Assembly: GCA_003214465.1 (NCBI GenBank) | Contig: QCLO01000016.1 | Span: forward strand, 1 to 41,657 | DNA from: Acidimicrobiales bacterium AG-414-N20 | GTDB taxonomy: Bacteria; Actinomycetota; Acidimicrobiia; Acidimicrobiales; MedAcidi-G1 | DNA length: 41,657 nt | Direction: 5' to 3' | Part shown: positions 33,553 to 41,657 of the stretch, one piece after another | Numbering within the stretch: position 1 is the stretch's first letter | Layout of the letters: each line of letters opens with the position of its first letter | The notes under the pieces: generated by a model | What the model saw: only the letters and a program-made list of their open reading frames with translations | What the model was told of the DNA's origin: nothing | Databases searched by the model: none | Position numbers and translations under genes: made by a program

Positions 33553-34649
33553 AGAAAGACCAAAAAAAATTAGTTGAAGCACATCTAGTTCTTTCAGATG
33601 GAACAATTTTCACCGGAGAGATGGTCGGTGCCGTGCCTGAAGGAGGACTTGTTTCAGGAGAAGTAGTGTTTAACACTGTACTAAGCGGATATCAAGAAGT
33701 AATAACAGACCCCTCATATGCAGGACAGATAATCACTTTCACTTACCCACACATTGGTAATTATGGTGTCAACGCTGAGGACAATGAAAGCTCCGCCCCA
33801 TTTTGCAGAGGCATCGTAGTAAGAGACTTGGCAAGAAGACACAGTAATTGGAGAGCAAATCAGGGTCTTGATGAAATGCTTAAATCAAGAGGAATTTCTG
33901 GAATAGCTGGTGTAGATACTCGTCGATTAACCCGACACATACGAAATTTAGGAGCGATGCCAGGAGCATTCGGAGATGTTGGCATTGAAAAATTAAAACT
34001 AGCTGCAAGTAAAGAACCAGGAACAGACAACATAGATCTTGTAAAAACAGTTACTTGCGATGAAATTTACAATGTTGCTTCGACTGGTGGTACGAGAAAA
34101 ATTGTTGCTTATGATTTTGGTGTAAAATCAACGATTCTTCGGCACTTATCTAAGTTGGGTGAGATCATAGTGGTGCCAGCGGGGACCTCATCCGAAGTTG
34201 TTTTAGATATGAAACCCGACGGAGTTTTTTTATCTAATGGTCCAGGAGATCCGGCACCTTTAGATTATGTCCGAGAAAATATAAAAAGCATTCTAGGAAA
34301 AGTACCTGTATTCGGGATTTGCTTAGGGCATCAACTTTTAGCGGAAACTTTAGGAGCTGAAATTTTTAAACTTCCATTTGGACACCATGGAGGAAATCAT
34401 CCTGTAAAAAATCTAAAAACTGGCATAGTTGAAATAACTAGCCAAAACCACAACTACTGTGTCGCGGAAGGTTCCATTAAAGATGCAGAAGTTACCCATA
34501 TAAATTTGAATGATGGGACGATAGCTGGCATTAATTGTCTTAACGTTCCTGCTTTTAGCGTGCAATATCATCCGGAAGCCGGCCCCGGTCCCCATGACAG
34601 TAGCTATCTTTTTGAGCAGTTTGAAAATCTTTTGGGGAGAGCGGGATAA
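33549..34649 (+). CDS. carA: Carbamoyl-phosphate synthase small (glutaminase) subunit
   Basis: Hydrolyses glutamine to give ammonia to CarB. The N-terminal domain has [47 protein letters not shown] and [12 protein letters not shown]. The class I amidotransferase domain has [10 protein letters not shown], the nucleophile Cys in [12 protein letters not shown] and the His-Glu in [12 protein letters not shown]. Length is 366 residues. The GTG start overlaps the pyrC stop. As the only car genes here, they may serve both arginine and pyrimidine synthesis. Confidence 0.97.
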   Translation: MKKDQKKLVEAHLVLSDGTIFTGEMVGAVPEGGLVSGEVVFNTVLSGYQEVITDPSYAGQIITFTYPHIGNYGVNAEDNESSAPFCRGIVVRDLARRHSNWRANQGLDEMLKSRGISGIAGVDTRRLTRHIRNLGAMPGAFGDVGIEKLKLAASKEPGTDNIDLVKTVTCDEIYNVASTGGTRKIVAYDFGVKSTILRHLSKLGEIIVVPAGTSSEVVLDMKPDGVFLSNGPGDPAPLDYVRENIKSILGKVPVFGICLGHQLLAETLGAEIFKLPFGHHGGNHPVKNLKTGIVEITSQNHNYCVAEGSIKDAEVTHINLNDGTIAGINCLNVPAFSVQYHPEAGPGPHDSSYLFEQFENLLGRAG

Positions 34650-34654
34650 ATCTG

Positions 34655-37600
34655 ATGCCTAGAAGAGATGACATAAAAAGTATTCTTCTAATCGGATCAG
34701 GGCCAATAGTTATTGGCCAAGCATGCGAATTTGACTATTCAGGAACTCAAGCATGTCGTGTATTAAAAGAAGAGGGTTACCGAGTGATACTTGCTAATTC
34801 GAATCCAGCAACGATCATGACAGATCCTGATTTTGCCGACGCCACTTATATAGAACCTCTAAGAATGGATGTAATACAAGAAATTATTGAGAAGGAAGCC
34901 CCCGACGCTTTGTTGCCAACGCTTGGCGGCCAGACAGCTCTAAACCTTGCTAGAGAACTAGCGGAAGAAGGGATCTTAGAAAAAAATAATGTCGAACTGA
35001 TTGGTGCGGATGCAGATGCAATTGCAACCGCAGAAGATCGAGAAAAATTTAAAGTGGCGATGACAGAAATAGGACTTGGAGTCCCTGCTTCAGGAGTTGC
35101 TCGCAACATTGAAGAAGCACGCGAAATTGCCAAAAAAGTTGGACTGCCTTTGATAGTTAGACCCGCTTACATTCTAGGAGGCAAGGGCACAGGCATCGCT
35201 TCAACAAACGAAGAGTTTGAGCAAATAGCAGAACGCGGTATTGAAGCTAGCCCTATAAATGAAATTCTGATCGAGAAATCAATCGCAGGATGGAAGGAAT
35301 TCGAACTTGAAGTAATGCGCGACAAAGCAGATAATTGCGTTGTTATTTGTTCAATTGAGAATGTGGACCCCATGGGAGTGCACACCGGAGACTCAATAAC
35401 AGTAGCTCCAGCGCAAACGCTTACTGACGCCGAATACCAAATAATGAGAGATGCAGCATTTGCATGTTTACGTCGTGTCGGAGTAGAAACAGGCGGGTCG
35501 AATGTTCAGTTCGCTGTAAATCCCAGTACGGGAGAACAAGTAGTAATAGAAATGAATCCTAGAGTGAGCAGATCTTCAGCTTTAGCTTCAAAGGCAACAG
35601 GTTTCCCAATAGCAAAAATTGCTACTCAACTAGCTATTGGATACACATTAGATGAAATAACTAATGACATAACAAAGGAAACTCCCGCTTCATTCGAACC
35701 AAGCATCGATTATGTGGTAACGAAGATTCCGCGATGGACTTTTGAGAAATTTCCTGGTTCTTCAGGAGTTTTGGGGACATCAATGCAATCCGTAGGGGAG
35801 GTCATGTCCATAGGTAGGACCTTTCCAGAGTCTTTACAAAAGGGCATGAGGTCCTTAGAAAACGGTAGACAAGGACTCAATGCTGATCCAGGAGAGCAGA
35901 AATTTTCGGAGATAGAAGATGAAATTCTGATCAGCAAAGTTGGGATTCCGACATCTGAGCGTCTCTTCCAACTTGAGACACTGCTCCGAAGAGGCTTTTC
36001 GATCGAGAGACTGTATGAAGAGACCTCGATAGATCCATGGTTTATTGATCAGATCTTAATAATTACAGAAGAAAGAATGACTCTTGAAAAACAGACACCA
36101 GAAGAATTATTGCCGAGTGAGTGGAAACGTGCAAAACAACTAGGTTTTTCAGATGCACAACTTTCTTTTCTCTGGAGATGCAGTTTAGAGAAAGTCAGAG
36201 AGTTAAGAGAAAAGGCAGATATATGGCCGACTTATAAAACAGTTGACACATGTGCAGCAGAGTTCTCTTCTGAAACTCCTTACCACTACTCGACATGGGA
36301 AGATGAAAATGAAGTTTTACCCTCAGAAAAACCTAAAGTTATCATTTTAGGAGCTGGTCCAAATCGAATAGGTCAAGGAATTGAATTTGACTACTGTTGC
36401 GTCCACGCTAGTTTCGCTTTAAGCGAGGCTGGGTATGAGACAGTCATGGTTAATTGCAACCCAGAGACAGTTTCGACAGATTATGACACTAGTGATCGGC
36501 TTTATTTCGAACCTCTTACTTATGAAGACGTGAAAAATATAGTCGACATAGAAAAACCTGAGGCGATAATAGTTTCATTAGGTGGTCAGACGCCACTTAA
36601 ATTAGCAGGAGTTCTACCGCCAAATTTGATAGCGGGCACAAGTCCAGAATCAATCGATCGGGCCGAAGACCGAGAAAATTGGAATCAGCTTTGTGCAGAG
36701 CTAAAAATTCTTCAACCGCCAGGGGGAACAGCAAAGGATTTTCAAGAAGCTCTTCAAGTAGCAAAAAAAGTTGGTTATCCAGTTTTGGTTAGACCCTCTT
36801 ATGTTTTAGGAGGAAGAGCTATGGAGATCGTATATGACGATAACCAGCTCGAAAAAACTATGGAAGAAATGACCCAGTTTGGGAGTTTGGGAATAGAAGG
36901 AGGTTTATCAGCAGAGAGACCCGTTCTGATTGATCGATTTCTTGAAGATGCAACCGAAGTTGATGTTGACGCTGTGCGTGACCATGAGGGAGATGTTCTT
37001 ATTGGCGCTGTGATGGAGCATGTAGAAGAAGCTGGCATTCATAGCGGGGATAGTGCCTGTGTAATTCCACCTCCGAATCTGAAAAAAGAAATAGTAGAAC
37101 TTATAGAAAGTCATACCAGAAAGATTGCAGAAGACCTTGATGTAAAAGGTTTGATAAACGTTCAGTATGCGGTAAAGGGTGACGAGGTTTACGTGATCGA
37201 AGCCAACCCAAGAGCTTCGAGAACAGTTCCTTTCGTTGCCAAAGCTACGGGGATTCCTCTTGCAAAAATCGCAAGTCGCGTGATGATGAATACTTCTCTC
37301 AAAAAATTGCGTGAAGAAGGGTTCCTTCAAGAGGCAGTAAAAGGTGATCATATTTCAGTCAAAGAAGCTGTACTACCGTTTAATCGTTTCCCGGAAGCAG
37401 ATCCGGTATTAGGACCTGAGATGCGTTCTACAGGTGAGGTGATGGGAATTGACTTAACCCCCGGATTAGCGTTTGCGAAATCACAGATAGCAGCCGGAGG
37501 GGCACTTCCAACTGAAGGAACAGTTTTTATGTCTCTTGCTGATCGCGATAAAAGCTCAGGTTTAGAAGCAGCAAAAGGATTTGTGAGGCTTGGTTTGGAA

Positions 37601-37945
37601 ATAGTTGCTACTGGAGGAACGGCAGATTATTTAGAAGAAAATGGAGTAAATGTTTCTCATCGAGTAGCCAAGATTGGGGAGAAAGGAACTGATGCTGTCC
37701 GTCTTATCAGATCAGGAAAAATTCAACTTGTGGTAAATAGCCCGCGCGGACGAGGGCCACGAGCAGACGGTGACCATATAAGAGGGGCTGCTGCTGCAGA
37801 AGGCATTCCTTTGTTAACCACAGCAGCAGCAGCACTTGCTGCTGTGAAAGGTCTAACAGATTGGAACAAATATCCTCTTTCGGTTAGACCGCTTCAGGAA
37901 TATCATCTTGGGGTTTTTAAATCAGAAGTGTTGGAAGATGAATGA
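34655..37945 (+). CDS. carB: Carbamoyl-phosphate synthase large subunit
   Basis: Makes carbamoyl phosphate from bicarbonate, ammonia and two ATP. Two homologous ATP-grasp halves are evident: the first from [24 protein letters not shown] with [15 protein letters not shown], the second from [24 protein letters not shown] with [15 protein letters not shown]. The oligomerisation domain lies between them (about residues 400-550) and an MGS-like allosteric domain at the end (about 960 onward, [28 protein letters not shown]). Length is 1096 residues, close to the norm. It starts five bases after carA. Confidence 0.98.
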   Translation: MPRRDDIKSILLIGSGPIVIGQACEFDYSGTQACRVLKEEGYRVILANSNPATIMTDPDFADATYIEPLRMDVIQEIIEKEAPDALLPTLGGQTALNLARELAEEGILEKNNVELIGADADAIATAEDREKFKVAMTEIGLGVPASGVARNIEEAREIAKKVGLPLIVRPAYILGGKGTGIASTNEEFEQIAERGIEASPINEILIEKSIAGWKEFELEVMRDKADNCVVICSIENVDPMGVHTGDSITVAPAQTLTDAEYQIMRDAAFACLRRVGVETGGSNVQFAVNPSTGEQVVIEMNPRVSRSSALASKATGFPIAKIATQLAIGYTLDEITNDITKETPASFEPSIDYVVTKIPRWTFEKFPGSSGVLGTSMQSVGEVMSIGRTFPESLQKGMRSLENGRQGLNADPGEQKFSEIEDEILISKVGIPTSERLFQLETLLRRGFSIERLYEETSIDPWFIDQILIITEERMTLEKQTPEELLPSEWKRAKQLGFSDAQLSFLWRCSLEKVRELREKADIWPTYKTVDTCAAEFSSETPYHYSTWEDENEVLPSEKPKVIILGAGPNRIGQGIEFDYCCVHASFALSEAGYETVMVNCNPETVSTDYDTSDRLYFEPLTYEDVKNIVDIEKPEAIIVSLGGQTPLKLAGVLPPNLIAGTSPESIDRAEDRENWNQLCAELKILQPPGGTAKDFQEALQVAKKVGYPVLVRPSYVLGGRAMEIVYDDNQLEKTMEEMTQFGSLGIEGGLSAERPVLIDRFLEDATEVDVDAVRDHEGDVLIGAVMEHVEEAGIHSGDSACVIPPPNLKKEIVELIESHTRKIAEDLDVKGLINVQYAVKGDEVYVIEANPRASRTVPFVAKATGIPLAKIASRVMMNTSLKKLREEGFLQEAVKGDHISVKEAVLPFNRFPEADPVLGPEMRSTGEVMGIDLTPGLAFAKSQIAAGGALPTEGTVFMSLADRDKSSGLEAAKGFVRLGLEIVATGGTADYLEENGVNVSHRVAKIGEKGTDAVRLIRSGKIQLVVNSPRGRGPRADGDHIRGAAAAEGIPLLTTAAAALAAVKGLTDWNKYPLSVRPLQEYHLGVFKSEVLEDE

Positions 37946-37948
37946 GTT

Positions 37949-38881
37949 ATGAGAAGGGTTAAAAGAAACACCGATCTGACGACCAATCTGGGATCCGTTA
38001 CCCTCCCAAACCCCATTATGACAGCTTCAGGAACAGCGGGTTACGGAAATGAATTATCTGAATATATGGACCTACAAGAAATTGGTGCAATTGTAGTTAA
38101 GTCTCTCCACGCAGAGAAATGGGAAGGTAACCTAGCGCCGCGACTTCATCCAACACCATCAGGAATGTTAAATAGTGTCGGTCTTCAAGGACCAGGGGTA
38201 AAAACATGGGTAGATGAAAAGTTGCCAGCATTAAGAAACTCTAAAGCTCGTATAGTCGCGAGCATTTGGGGTTCTACAGTCCAAGAGTTCACTGAAGCGG
38301 CTTTCCACCTACGTGATACGCCGCCTGAGGTAGTTGCAATAGAAATAAATGCTTCGTGTCCTAATTTGGAAGATCGGAGAAAACTATTTTCACATTCAAT
38401 CCAAGCCATAACGGAAGTAGTGGAAGCAGTGAATGTTGTCAAAAAACCGCTTTGGGCAAAACTAAGTCCTAATACACCTGAATTACCAGATATCGCAGAA
38501 GCAGCCCATAAGGCGGGAGCTGAGGCTGTTGTAATAGCAAACACTGTTCTAGGCATGGCAATTGATATTGAATCAAGAAAGCCGATTTTAGGAGCTAAAC
38601 GTGGAGGTCTATCAGGACCAGCAATAAGACCAATTGCTGTTCGAGCAGTTTTTGACACCTACGAAGCGCATCCAGAATTGCCAATTATCGGTGTCGGAGG
38701 TATTAACTGTGCAGAAGATGCCTTGGAGTTTATTCTGGCAGGGGCAACAGGGCTGCAGATAGGTACAGCAATCTTCAGAGACCCGAGAATTTGTAAAAAA
38801 GTTATAGAAGGACTCTCAAAATGGTGTGAGAGACATGAAGTTAAAAAAATCAGCGACTTGATTGGAGGCGCACATGACTGA
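37949..38881 (+). CDS. pyrD: Dihydroorotate dehydrogenase, class 1 (1B-like)
   Basis: Oxidises dihydroorotate to orotate with FMN. The N-terminus LTTNLGSVTLPNPIMTASGT and NSVGLQGPGV are typical of the cytosolic class 1B enzyme. The catalytic Cys of class 1 is present in INASCPNLED; class 2 membrane enzymes have Ser there and a longer N-terminus, both absent. The FMN phosphate site is GVGGINCAEDALEFILAGATGLQIGTA. Length is 310 residues. Class 1B enzymes normally need PyrK, whose gene usually sits just before pyrD; here carB ends three bases upstream. The electron partner is unknown. Confidence 0.92.
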   Translation: MRRVKRNTDLTTNLGSVTLPNPIMTASGTAGYGNELSEYMDLQEIGAIVVKSLHAEKWEGNLAPRLHPTPSGMLNSVGLQGPGVKTWVDEKLPALRNSKARIVASIWGSTVQEFTEAAFHLRDTPPEVVAIEINASCPNLEDRRKLFSHSIQAITEVVEAVNVVKKPLWAKLSPNTPELPDIAEAAHKAGAEAVVIANTVLGMAIDIESRKPILGAKRGGLSGPAIRPIAVRAVFDTYEAHPELPIIGVGGINCAEDALEFILAGATGLQIGTAIFRDPRICKKVIEGLSKWCERHEVKKISDLIGGAHD

Positions 38882-39638
38882 GAAATATGAGTCATTAGAT
38901 GAGTTATTCGAAGATGAAAATTTCGAAATTAGCGAAGAGTCAGAAGACACTGTCCCATTAGAGGTCAAAAACCGCCTCGCTTTAGCATTGGATGTAGACG
39001 ATTTGATTGACGCTAGACGTCTTGCTGGTTCTCTGTCCGATTTTTTTGGCACTGTAAAGGTTGGATTAGAACTATATACAGCAGCGGGACCAGACTCAGT
39101 AGGAGTTTTTACAGAGGCAGGCTTTGATGTTTTCTGTGATTTGAAACTGCATGACATTCCTACAACAGTTCATAAGGCTGCTCGTGTCATCGGTTCTGTA
39201 GGAGCACGATGGGTTACGGTTCATGCAGCAGGAGGGGAAGAAATGCTTAAATCGGCAGTAGAGGGTTTGAGGGAAGGTGCAGAAAGCGTAGGTTTGCCAA
39301 CCCCAGGTGTGCTAGGAGTGACGGTGCTAACAAGCGACTCTATAAAAAATGAGGAAACAATTGTTTCACGCTGTGAGACTTCACTAAACGCAGGCTGCGA
39401 AGGCATTATTTGTGCCGCCCCTGATCTCGGAGTCACTTCAAGTTTTTCTGGGAAGTTAATCAGGGTTGTTCCAGGTTTAAGGATGCCTGGCGGCAATAGT
39501 CATGATCAAGTTAGAGTAGCAACACCTATGGAAGCAATCAGTGGTGGAGCTGACATGTTAGTGATCGGAAGAATGGTAACGGAAGCCGAAAACCCTATAG
39601 ATGCTTCCGAAGAATTAGTAAGTGGGCTCTTAGGTTAA
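38874..39638 (+). CDS. pyrF: Orotidine 5'-phosphate decarboxylase (short, group I type)
   Basis: Decarboxylates OMP to UMP, the last step. LALALDVDD, the catalytic Asp-Lys-x-x-Asp in DLKLHDIPTT, TVHAAGGEEM, VPGLRMPGG and ADMLVIGRMV follow the group I pattern. Before the barrel there is an unusual acidic extension of about 33 residues (many Glu and Asp). ATG 38874 is chosen since GGAGG lies five bases upstream; it overlaps the pyrD stop (38879-38881). TTG 38862 is an unsupported alternative. The gene gives 254 residues and closes the pyr operon. Confidence 0.93.
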   Translation: MTEKYESLDELFEDENFEISEESEDTVPLEVKNRLALALDVDDLIDARRLAGSLSDFFGTVKVGLELYTAAGPDSVGVFTEAGFDVFCDLKLHDIPTTVHKAARVIGSVGARWVTVHAAGGEEMLKSAVEGLREGAESVGLPTPGVLGVTVLTSDSIKNEETIVSRCETSLNAGCEGIICAAPDLGVTSSFSGKLIRVVPGLRMPGGNSHDQVRVATPMEAISGGADMLVIGRMVTEAENPIDASEELVSGLLG

Positions 39639-39640
39639 AA

Positions 39641-39658
39641 ATTTTGTTTCCGCAAAAT
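39641..39658 (+). other. Weak hairpin after pyrF
   Basis: ATTTTG and CAAAAT can pair around a six-base loop (tttccg) just after the pyrF stop. The stem is AT-rich and has no T-run behind it, so termination by this element alone is doubtful. Confidence 0.25.
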
Positions 39659-39682
39659 GCAAATTCACCAAAGATTGCCTAA

Positions 39683-39697
39683 TATGGTCATCGCATG
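39683..39697 (+). promoter_or_regulatory. Leaderless-type promoter of the mIHF gene
   Basis: TATGGT at 39683-39688, six bases (catcgc), then ATG 39695. It uses the same hexamer as the proposed pyr promoter. No Shine-Dalgarno site is present. Confidence 0.5.
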
Positions 39698-40018
39698 AAC
39701 CGACCTCCGCAACTCACAGATGAACAGAGACGCCAAGCTTTGATGAAGGCAGCGGAAGCTAGAAAGTTGCGTGCTGAGATTAAAGAACTTCTAAAAATGG
39801 GATCTCTGTCGCTAGAGGACTTGCTGGAACGTTCTGATACTGATGAAAGTCTTGCTCGAATGAAAGTTCTCGCAGTTTTGGAGTCATTGCCCCGACTCGG
39901 CAAAGTAAAAGCGCGGAGAACCATGGAAGAAATCGGTATCAGCGAAAGTCGTCGATTGCGTGGTTTAGGTGCTCAACAACGAGCTTCGCTTGTATCGCGT
40001 TTTGCTGATCAACCGTGA
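39695..40018 (+). CDS. mihF: Mycobacterial-type integration host factor (mIHF)
   Basis: A nucleoid-associated DNA-binding protein specific to actinobacteria and not related in fold to HU/IHF. The 107-residue protein matches the known family along its length: PQLTDEQRRQALMKAAEARKLRAEIKELLKMG, MKVLAVLESLPRLGKVKARRTMEEIGI, and the helix-two-turn-helix ending ESRRLRGLGAQQRASLVSRF. Its place directly before gmk, with the stop overlapping the gmk start (GTGA), is the same as in Mycobacterium and Streptomyces and is one of the clearest markers of the phylum. Confidence 0.95.
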   Translation: MNRPPQLTDEQRRQALMKAAEARKLRAEIKELLKMGSLSLEDLLERSDTDESLARMKVLAVLESLPRLGKVKARRTMEEIGISESRRLRGLGAQQRASLVSRFADQP

Positions 40019-40581
40019 CTCCTAAAGGAGCTAAGGCGCCTTTGGTCATTGTCATATCAGGTCCCGGTGGCGCAGGTAAGGGAACAATAGTAAGCAAGCT
40101 ATGTGAGCAAGATCCGACAATTACTGTTAGCAGGTCGTGGACAACTAGAGAGCCTCGGACAGACGATAAGAAAGATTCGTATTTTTTCGTTAATGATGTT
40201 GAATTCAACAAACACAAGGACAACGGAGGCTTCATCGAATGGAATGAGTTCTTAGGTTGCATGTATGGCACACCTATGCCTGACTCTGATGACGAAAGAG
40301 ATTTAATTCTGGAAATAGATGTCTCTGGGGGACGACAAATATGTCGAAAGATTCCACAAGCAATTTTGGTATTTATTGATGTTGAGGATTCAGAACTTCG
40401 TAGACGTTTATCCGGAAGAGGCGATGAACAAAGTGAAATAGATAAACGTTTACTCGAGGCAGGAAGAGAAAGAAAAGAAGCGAAAGAACTCAATTATCGG
40501 ATTGTTTTGAATGACGATCTTTCAAAGGCTACAAAGGAAATATACGAAATTATTTGTAGAGCTCGACTGGAAGGACCGTAG
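40015..40581 (+). CDS. gmk: Guanylate kinase
   Basis: Phosphorylates GMP to GDP. The P-loop is SGPGGAGKGT, GMP binding is seen in SRSWTTREPRTDD and GFIEWNEFLGCMYGTPM, and the lid region in RRLSGRGDEQSEIDKRL. Length is 188 residues. The GTG start lies in the mIHF stop, so expression is probably coupled. Confidence 0.95.
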   Translation: MTPKGAKAPLVIVISGPGGAGKGTIVSKLCEQDPTITVSRSWTTREPRTDDKKDSYFFVNDVEFNKHKDNGGFIEWNEFLGCMYGTPMPDSDDERDLILEIDVSGGRQICRKIPQAILVFIDVEDSELRRRLSGRGDEQSEIDKRLLEAGRERKEAKELNYRIVLNDDLSKATKEIYEIICRARLEGP

Positions 40582-40659
40582 GGAAGTTACTCTCATCCTG
40601 ATACCTTGGATATGCTGCAGGAACCGCCTGCAAATGGCATTTCTTCAAGAGGAGTCGCT

Positions 40660-41007
40660 ATGCGACGATATGACACATTGATGAACCCAGAGATAGAAGG
40701 TCTTTTAGACACGACTGAATCCAAATTTGGTCTTGTTGTTTTAGGAGCTAGAAGGGCTCGACAAATAACTTCTTATTTTGGTCAGTTAGGTGAAGGTTTG
40801 GGGGCTTCAGTTCCACCTCAGATAACTTCAACTTCAAGAAAACCGTTGTCAATAGCTTTTGAAGAGGTATCGGTTGAGAAAATTGTTCCCATTGAACTTC
40901 CTGACGAACCTGAAATCGAAGAAGTTATCGAAGCAGAGGTAGAAGCAGAAGTACTGACAGACGAAGAATCAGGTGACATTTCCCCTGACGATGACGAGAG
41001 CGCCTAG
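40660..41007 (+). CDS. rpoZ: DNA-directed RNA polymerase omega subunit
   Basis: Omega helps RNA polymerase assemble by holding beta-prime. The core is seen in MNPEIEGLLDTTESKFGLVVLGARRARQITSYFGQLGEG and KPLSIAFEEVS. I choose ATG 40660 because AGAGGAG ends five bases before it and YDT lies close to the start of the region aligning with mycobacterial omega. ATG 40612 and TTG 40606 in the same frame are possible and would add 16 or 18 residues. The last 35 or so residues are strikingly acidic (Glu, Asp, Val-rich), longer than the usual tail. The gene lies 78 bases after gmk and 17 before coaBC. Confidence 0.9.
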   Translation: MRRYDTLMNPEIEGLLDTTESKFGLVVLGARRARQITSYFGQLGEGLGASVPPQITSTSRKPLSIAFEEVSVEKIVPIELPDEPEIEEVIEAEVEAEVLTDEESGDISPDDDESA

Positions 41008-41024
41008 CCTCGTTTATATCCCAA

Positions 41025-41657
41025 ATGGGTCAGCTTGACGGTCGCAGGATCGTTCTAGGAGTTACCGGTGGAATAGCCGCTTATAAGGCTATAGAGGTAT
41101 GCAGACGACTTACCGATGCAGGAGCCTATGTCTCACCAGTGTTGACCAAAGGGGCACTTCGTTTCGTTGGGAAGTCGACCTTTGATGCCTTAGGATCAGA
41201 AAAAACCCAGATTTCCTTATGGGACGAGGAACATGCGATCCCGCACACAAGACTTGGACAAGGTGCTGATTTAATTATCGTTTGCCCTGCGACAGCCCGA
41301 CTGATATCTGATTATCGAAATGGGCGGTCTGGGGATTTGTTGACAGCTACTCTTTTAGCGACACGCGCACAAGTAATGATTTGCCCGGCAATGCATACAG
41401 AGATGTGGGAGCAGGCCTCAGTAGTTGAAAATATTTCTACGCTTCGAGAGAGAGGTGTTGAAATAGTTGGACCGGTTGAAGGAAGGCTTGCCGGAGGAGA
41501 TAGTGGTTTTGGACGGTTAGCAGAACCAGAAGATGTAGTGGAGTCGGTTTTAAAACTTCTGGGTAAAGATACTGGACATCTGCCTGGAGATCTTGCGGGA
41601 TTAACAGTTTTAGTCACCGCAGGTGGCACGCGGGAACCTATTGGGCCGGTTCGTTAT
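41025..41657 (+). CDS. coaBC: Bifunctional phosphopantothenoylcysteine decarboxylase/synthetase (5' part)
   Basis: CoaBC carries out two steps of coenzyme A synthesis. The window holds the first 211 residues, in frame to the last base. The flavin-binding decarboxylase half begins IVLGVTGGIAAYKAIEVCRRL and has the substrate-site VCPATARLI and CPAMHTEMW, variants that are usual for actinobacteria. The beginning of the synthetase half (LTVLVTAGGTREPIGPVRY) is visible at the edge. It follows rpoZ, as in most actinobacteria, where metK and priA come next. Confidence 0.93.
   Translation, partial: MGQLDGRRIVLGVTGGIAAYKAIEVCRRLTDAGAYVSPVLTKGALRFVGKSTFDALGSEKTQISLWDEEHAIPHTRLGQGADLIIVCPATARLISDYRNGRSGDLLTATLLATRAQVMICPAMHTEMWEQASVVENISTLRERGVEIVGPVEGRLAGGDSGFGRLAEPEDVVESVLKLLGKDTGHLPGDLAGLTVLVTAGGTREPIGPVRY

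Noticed and set aside
30583-39656. A similar short sequence after nusB (TTGTTCCGCAAA, 30583-30594) and after pyrF (TTGTTTCCGCAAA, about 39644-39656)
   Set aside because: Only two imperfect copies with a three- to six-pair stem and no T-run; too little to call a repeat or terminator.
39939-40493. A 184-codon minus-strand open frame over gmk
   Set aside because: Ser/Leu-rich shadow of gmk and the mIHF gene.
41230-41420. Changed PASANT and PxMNxxMW motifs in CoaBC (VCPATARLI and CPAMHTEMW)
   Set aside because: Similar variants are, as far as I recall, normal in actinobacterial CoaBC, so this is not unusual.
1-41657. tRNA, rRNA, CRISPR array, insertion sequence or prophage
   Set aside because: Gaps between genes are all below about 155 bases and none holds a cloverleaf, spaced repeats or transposase remains.

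Overview
The window is a single uninterrupted block of 42 genes, all on the + strand, almost all housekeeping, with no mobile element, CRISPR array, rRNA or tRNA that I could see. Gene content and order point to an actinobacterium (Actinomycetota). It has the phosphatidylinositol-mannoside trio pgsA-patA-pimA, mycobacterial-type integration host factor (mIHF) beside gmk-rpoZ-coaBC, PdxST, the ruvCAB block and the aro and pyr operons in orders typical of that phylum. The visibly AT-leaning codon use, the presence of queA-tgt (absent from mycobacteria and streptomycetes) and the acidic tails suggest an uncultured, perhaps marine, Acidimicrobiia-like lineage. The phylum is well supported; the class is inference.

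Layout: 19-2696 phosphatidylinositol phosphate and mannoside synthesis (pgsA, patA, pimA). 2764-4634 an M48-like membrane protein with no zinc site and a DUF3048 lipoprotein. 4699-6941 vitamin B6 synthesis (pdxS, pdxT) and the YebC-family protein. 7000-9127 Holliday-junction processing (ruvC, ruvA, ruvB). 9160-11284 queuosine tRNA modification (queA, tgt). 11364-16499 Sec accessory proteins (yajC, secD, secF) and the stringent-response enzyme rel. 16546-19541 hisS and aspS. 19583-21216 rarA and a small membrane protein. 21264-25510 alaS, ruvX, mltG. 25529-30576 shikimate pathway (aroE, aroK, aroB, aroQ; no aroC), pepP, efp, nusB. 30577-39638 the pyrimidine operon pyrR-pyrB-pyrC-carA-carB-pyrD-pyrF with its leader. 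39695-41657 mIHF, gmk, rpoZ and the 5' part of coaBC, cut by the window end.

Genes inside transcription units overlap by 1-4 bases or lie a few bases apart. The larger gaps (about 20-80 bases) recur with one pattern: a TANNNT-like -10 hexamer ending 6-8 bases before an ATG or GTG, without a Shine-Dalgarno site. This is the arrangement expected for leaderless mRNAs and divides the block into about a dozen units.

The most interesting regulatory object is the pyr leader (30664-30776). It has a PyrR-binding hairpin directly before a strong Shine-Dalgarno site, and an intrinsic terminator that lies inside the first codons of pyrR, with an alternative antiterminator pairing. Other points worth a second look are a tRNA-guanine transglycosylase that has lost all three zinc cysteines, the M48 protein without HExxH, a LexA-like inverted repeat before ruvC, and a class 1 dihydroorotate dehydrogenase with no pyrK beside it. 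I did not find a wholly new multi-gene system.
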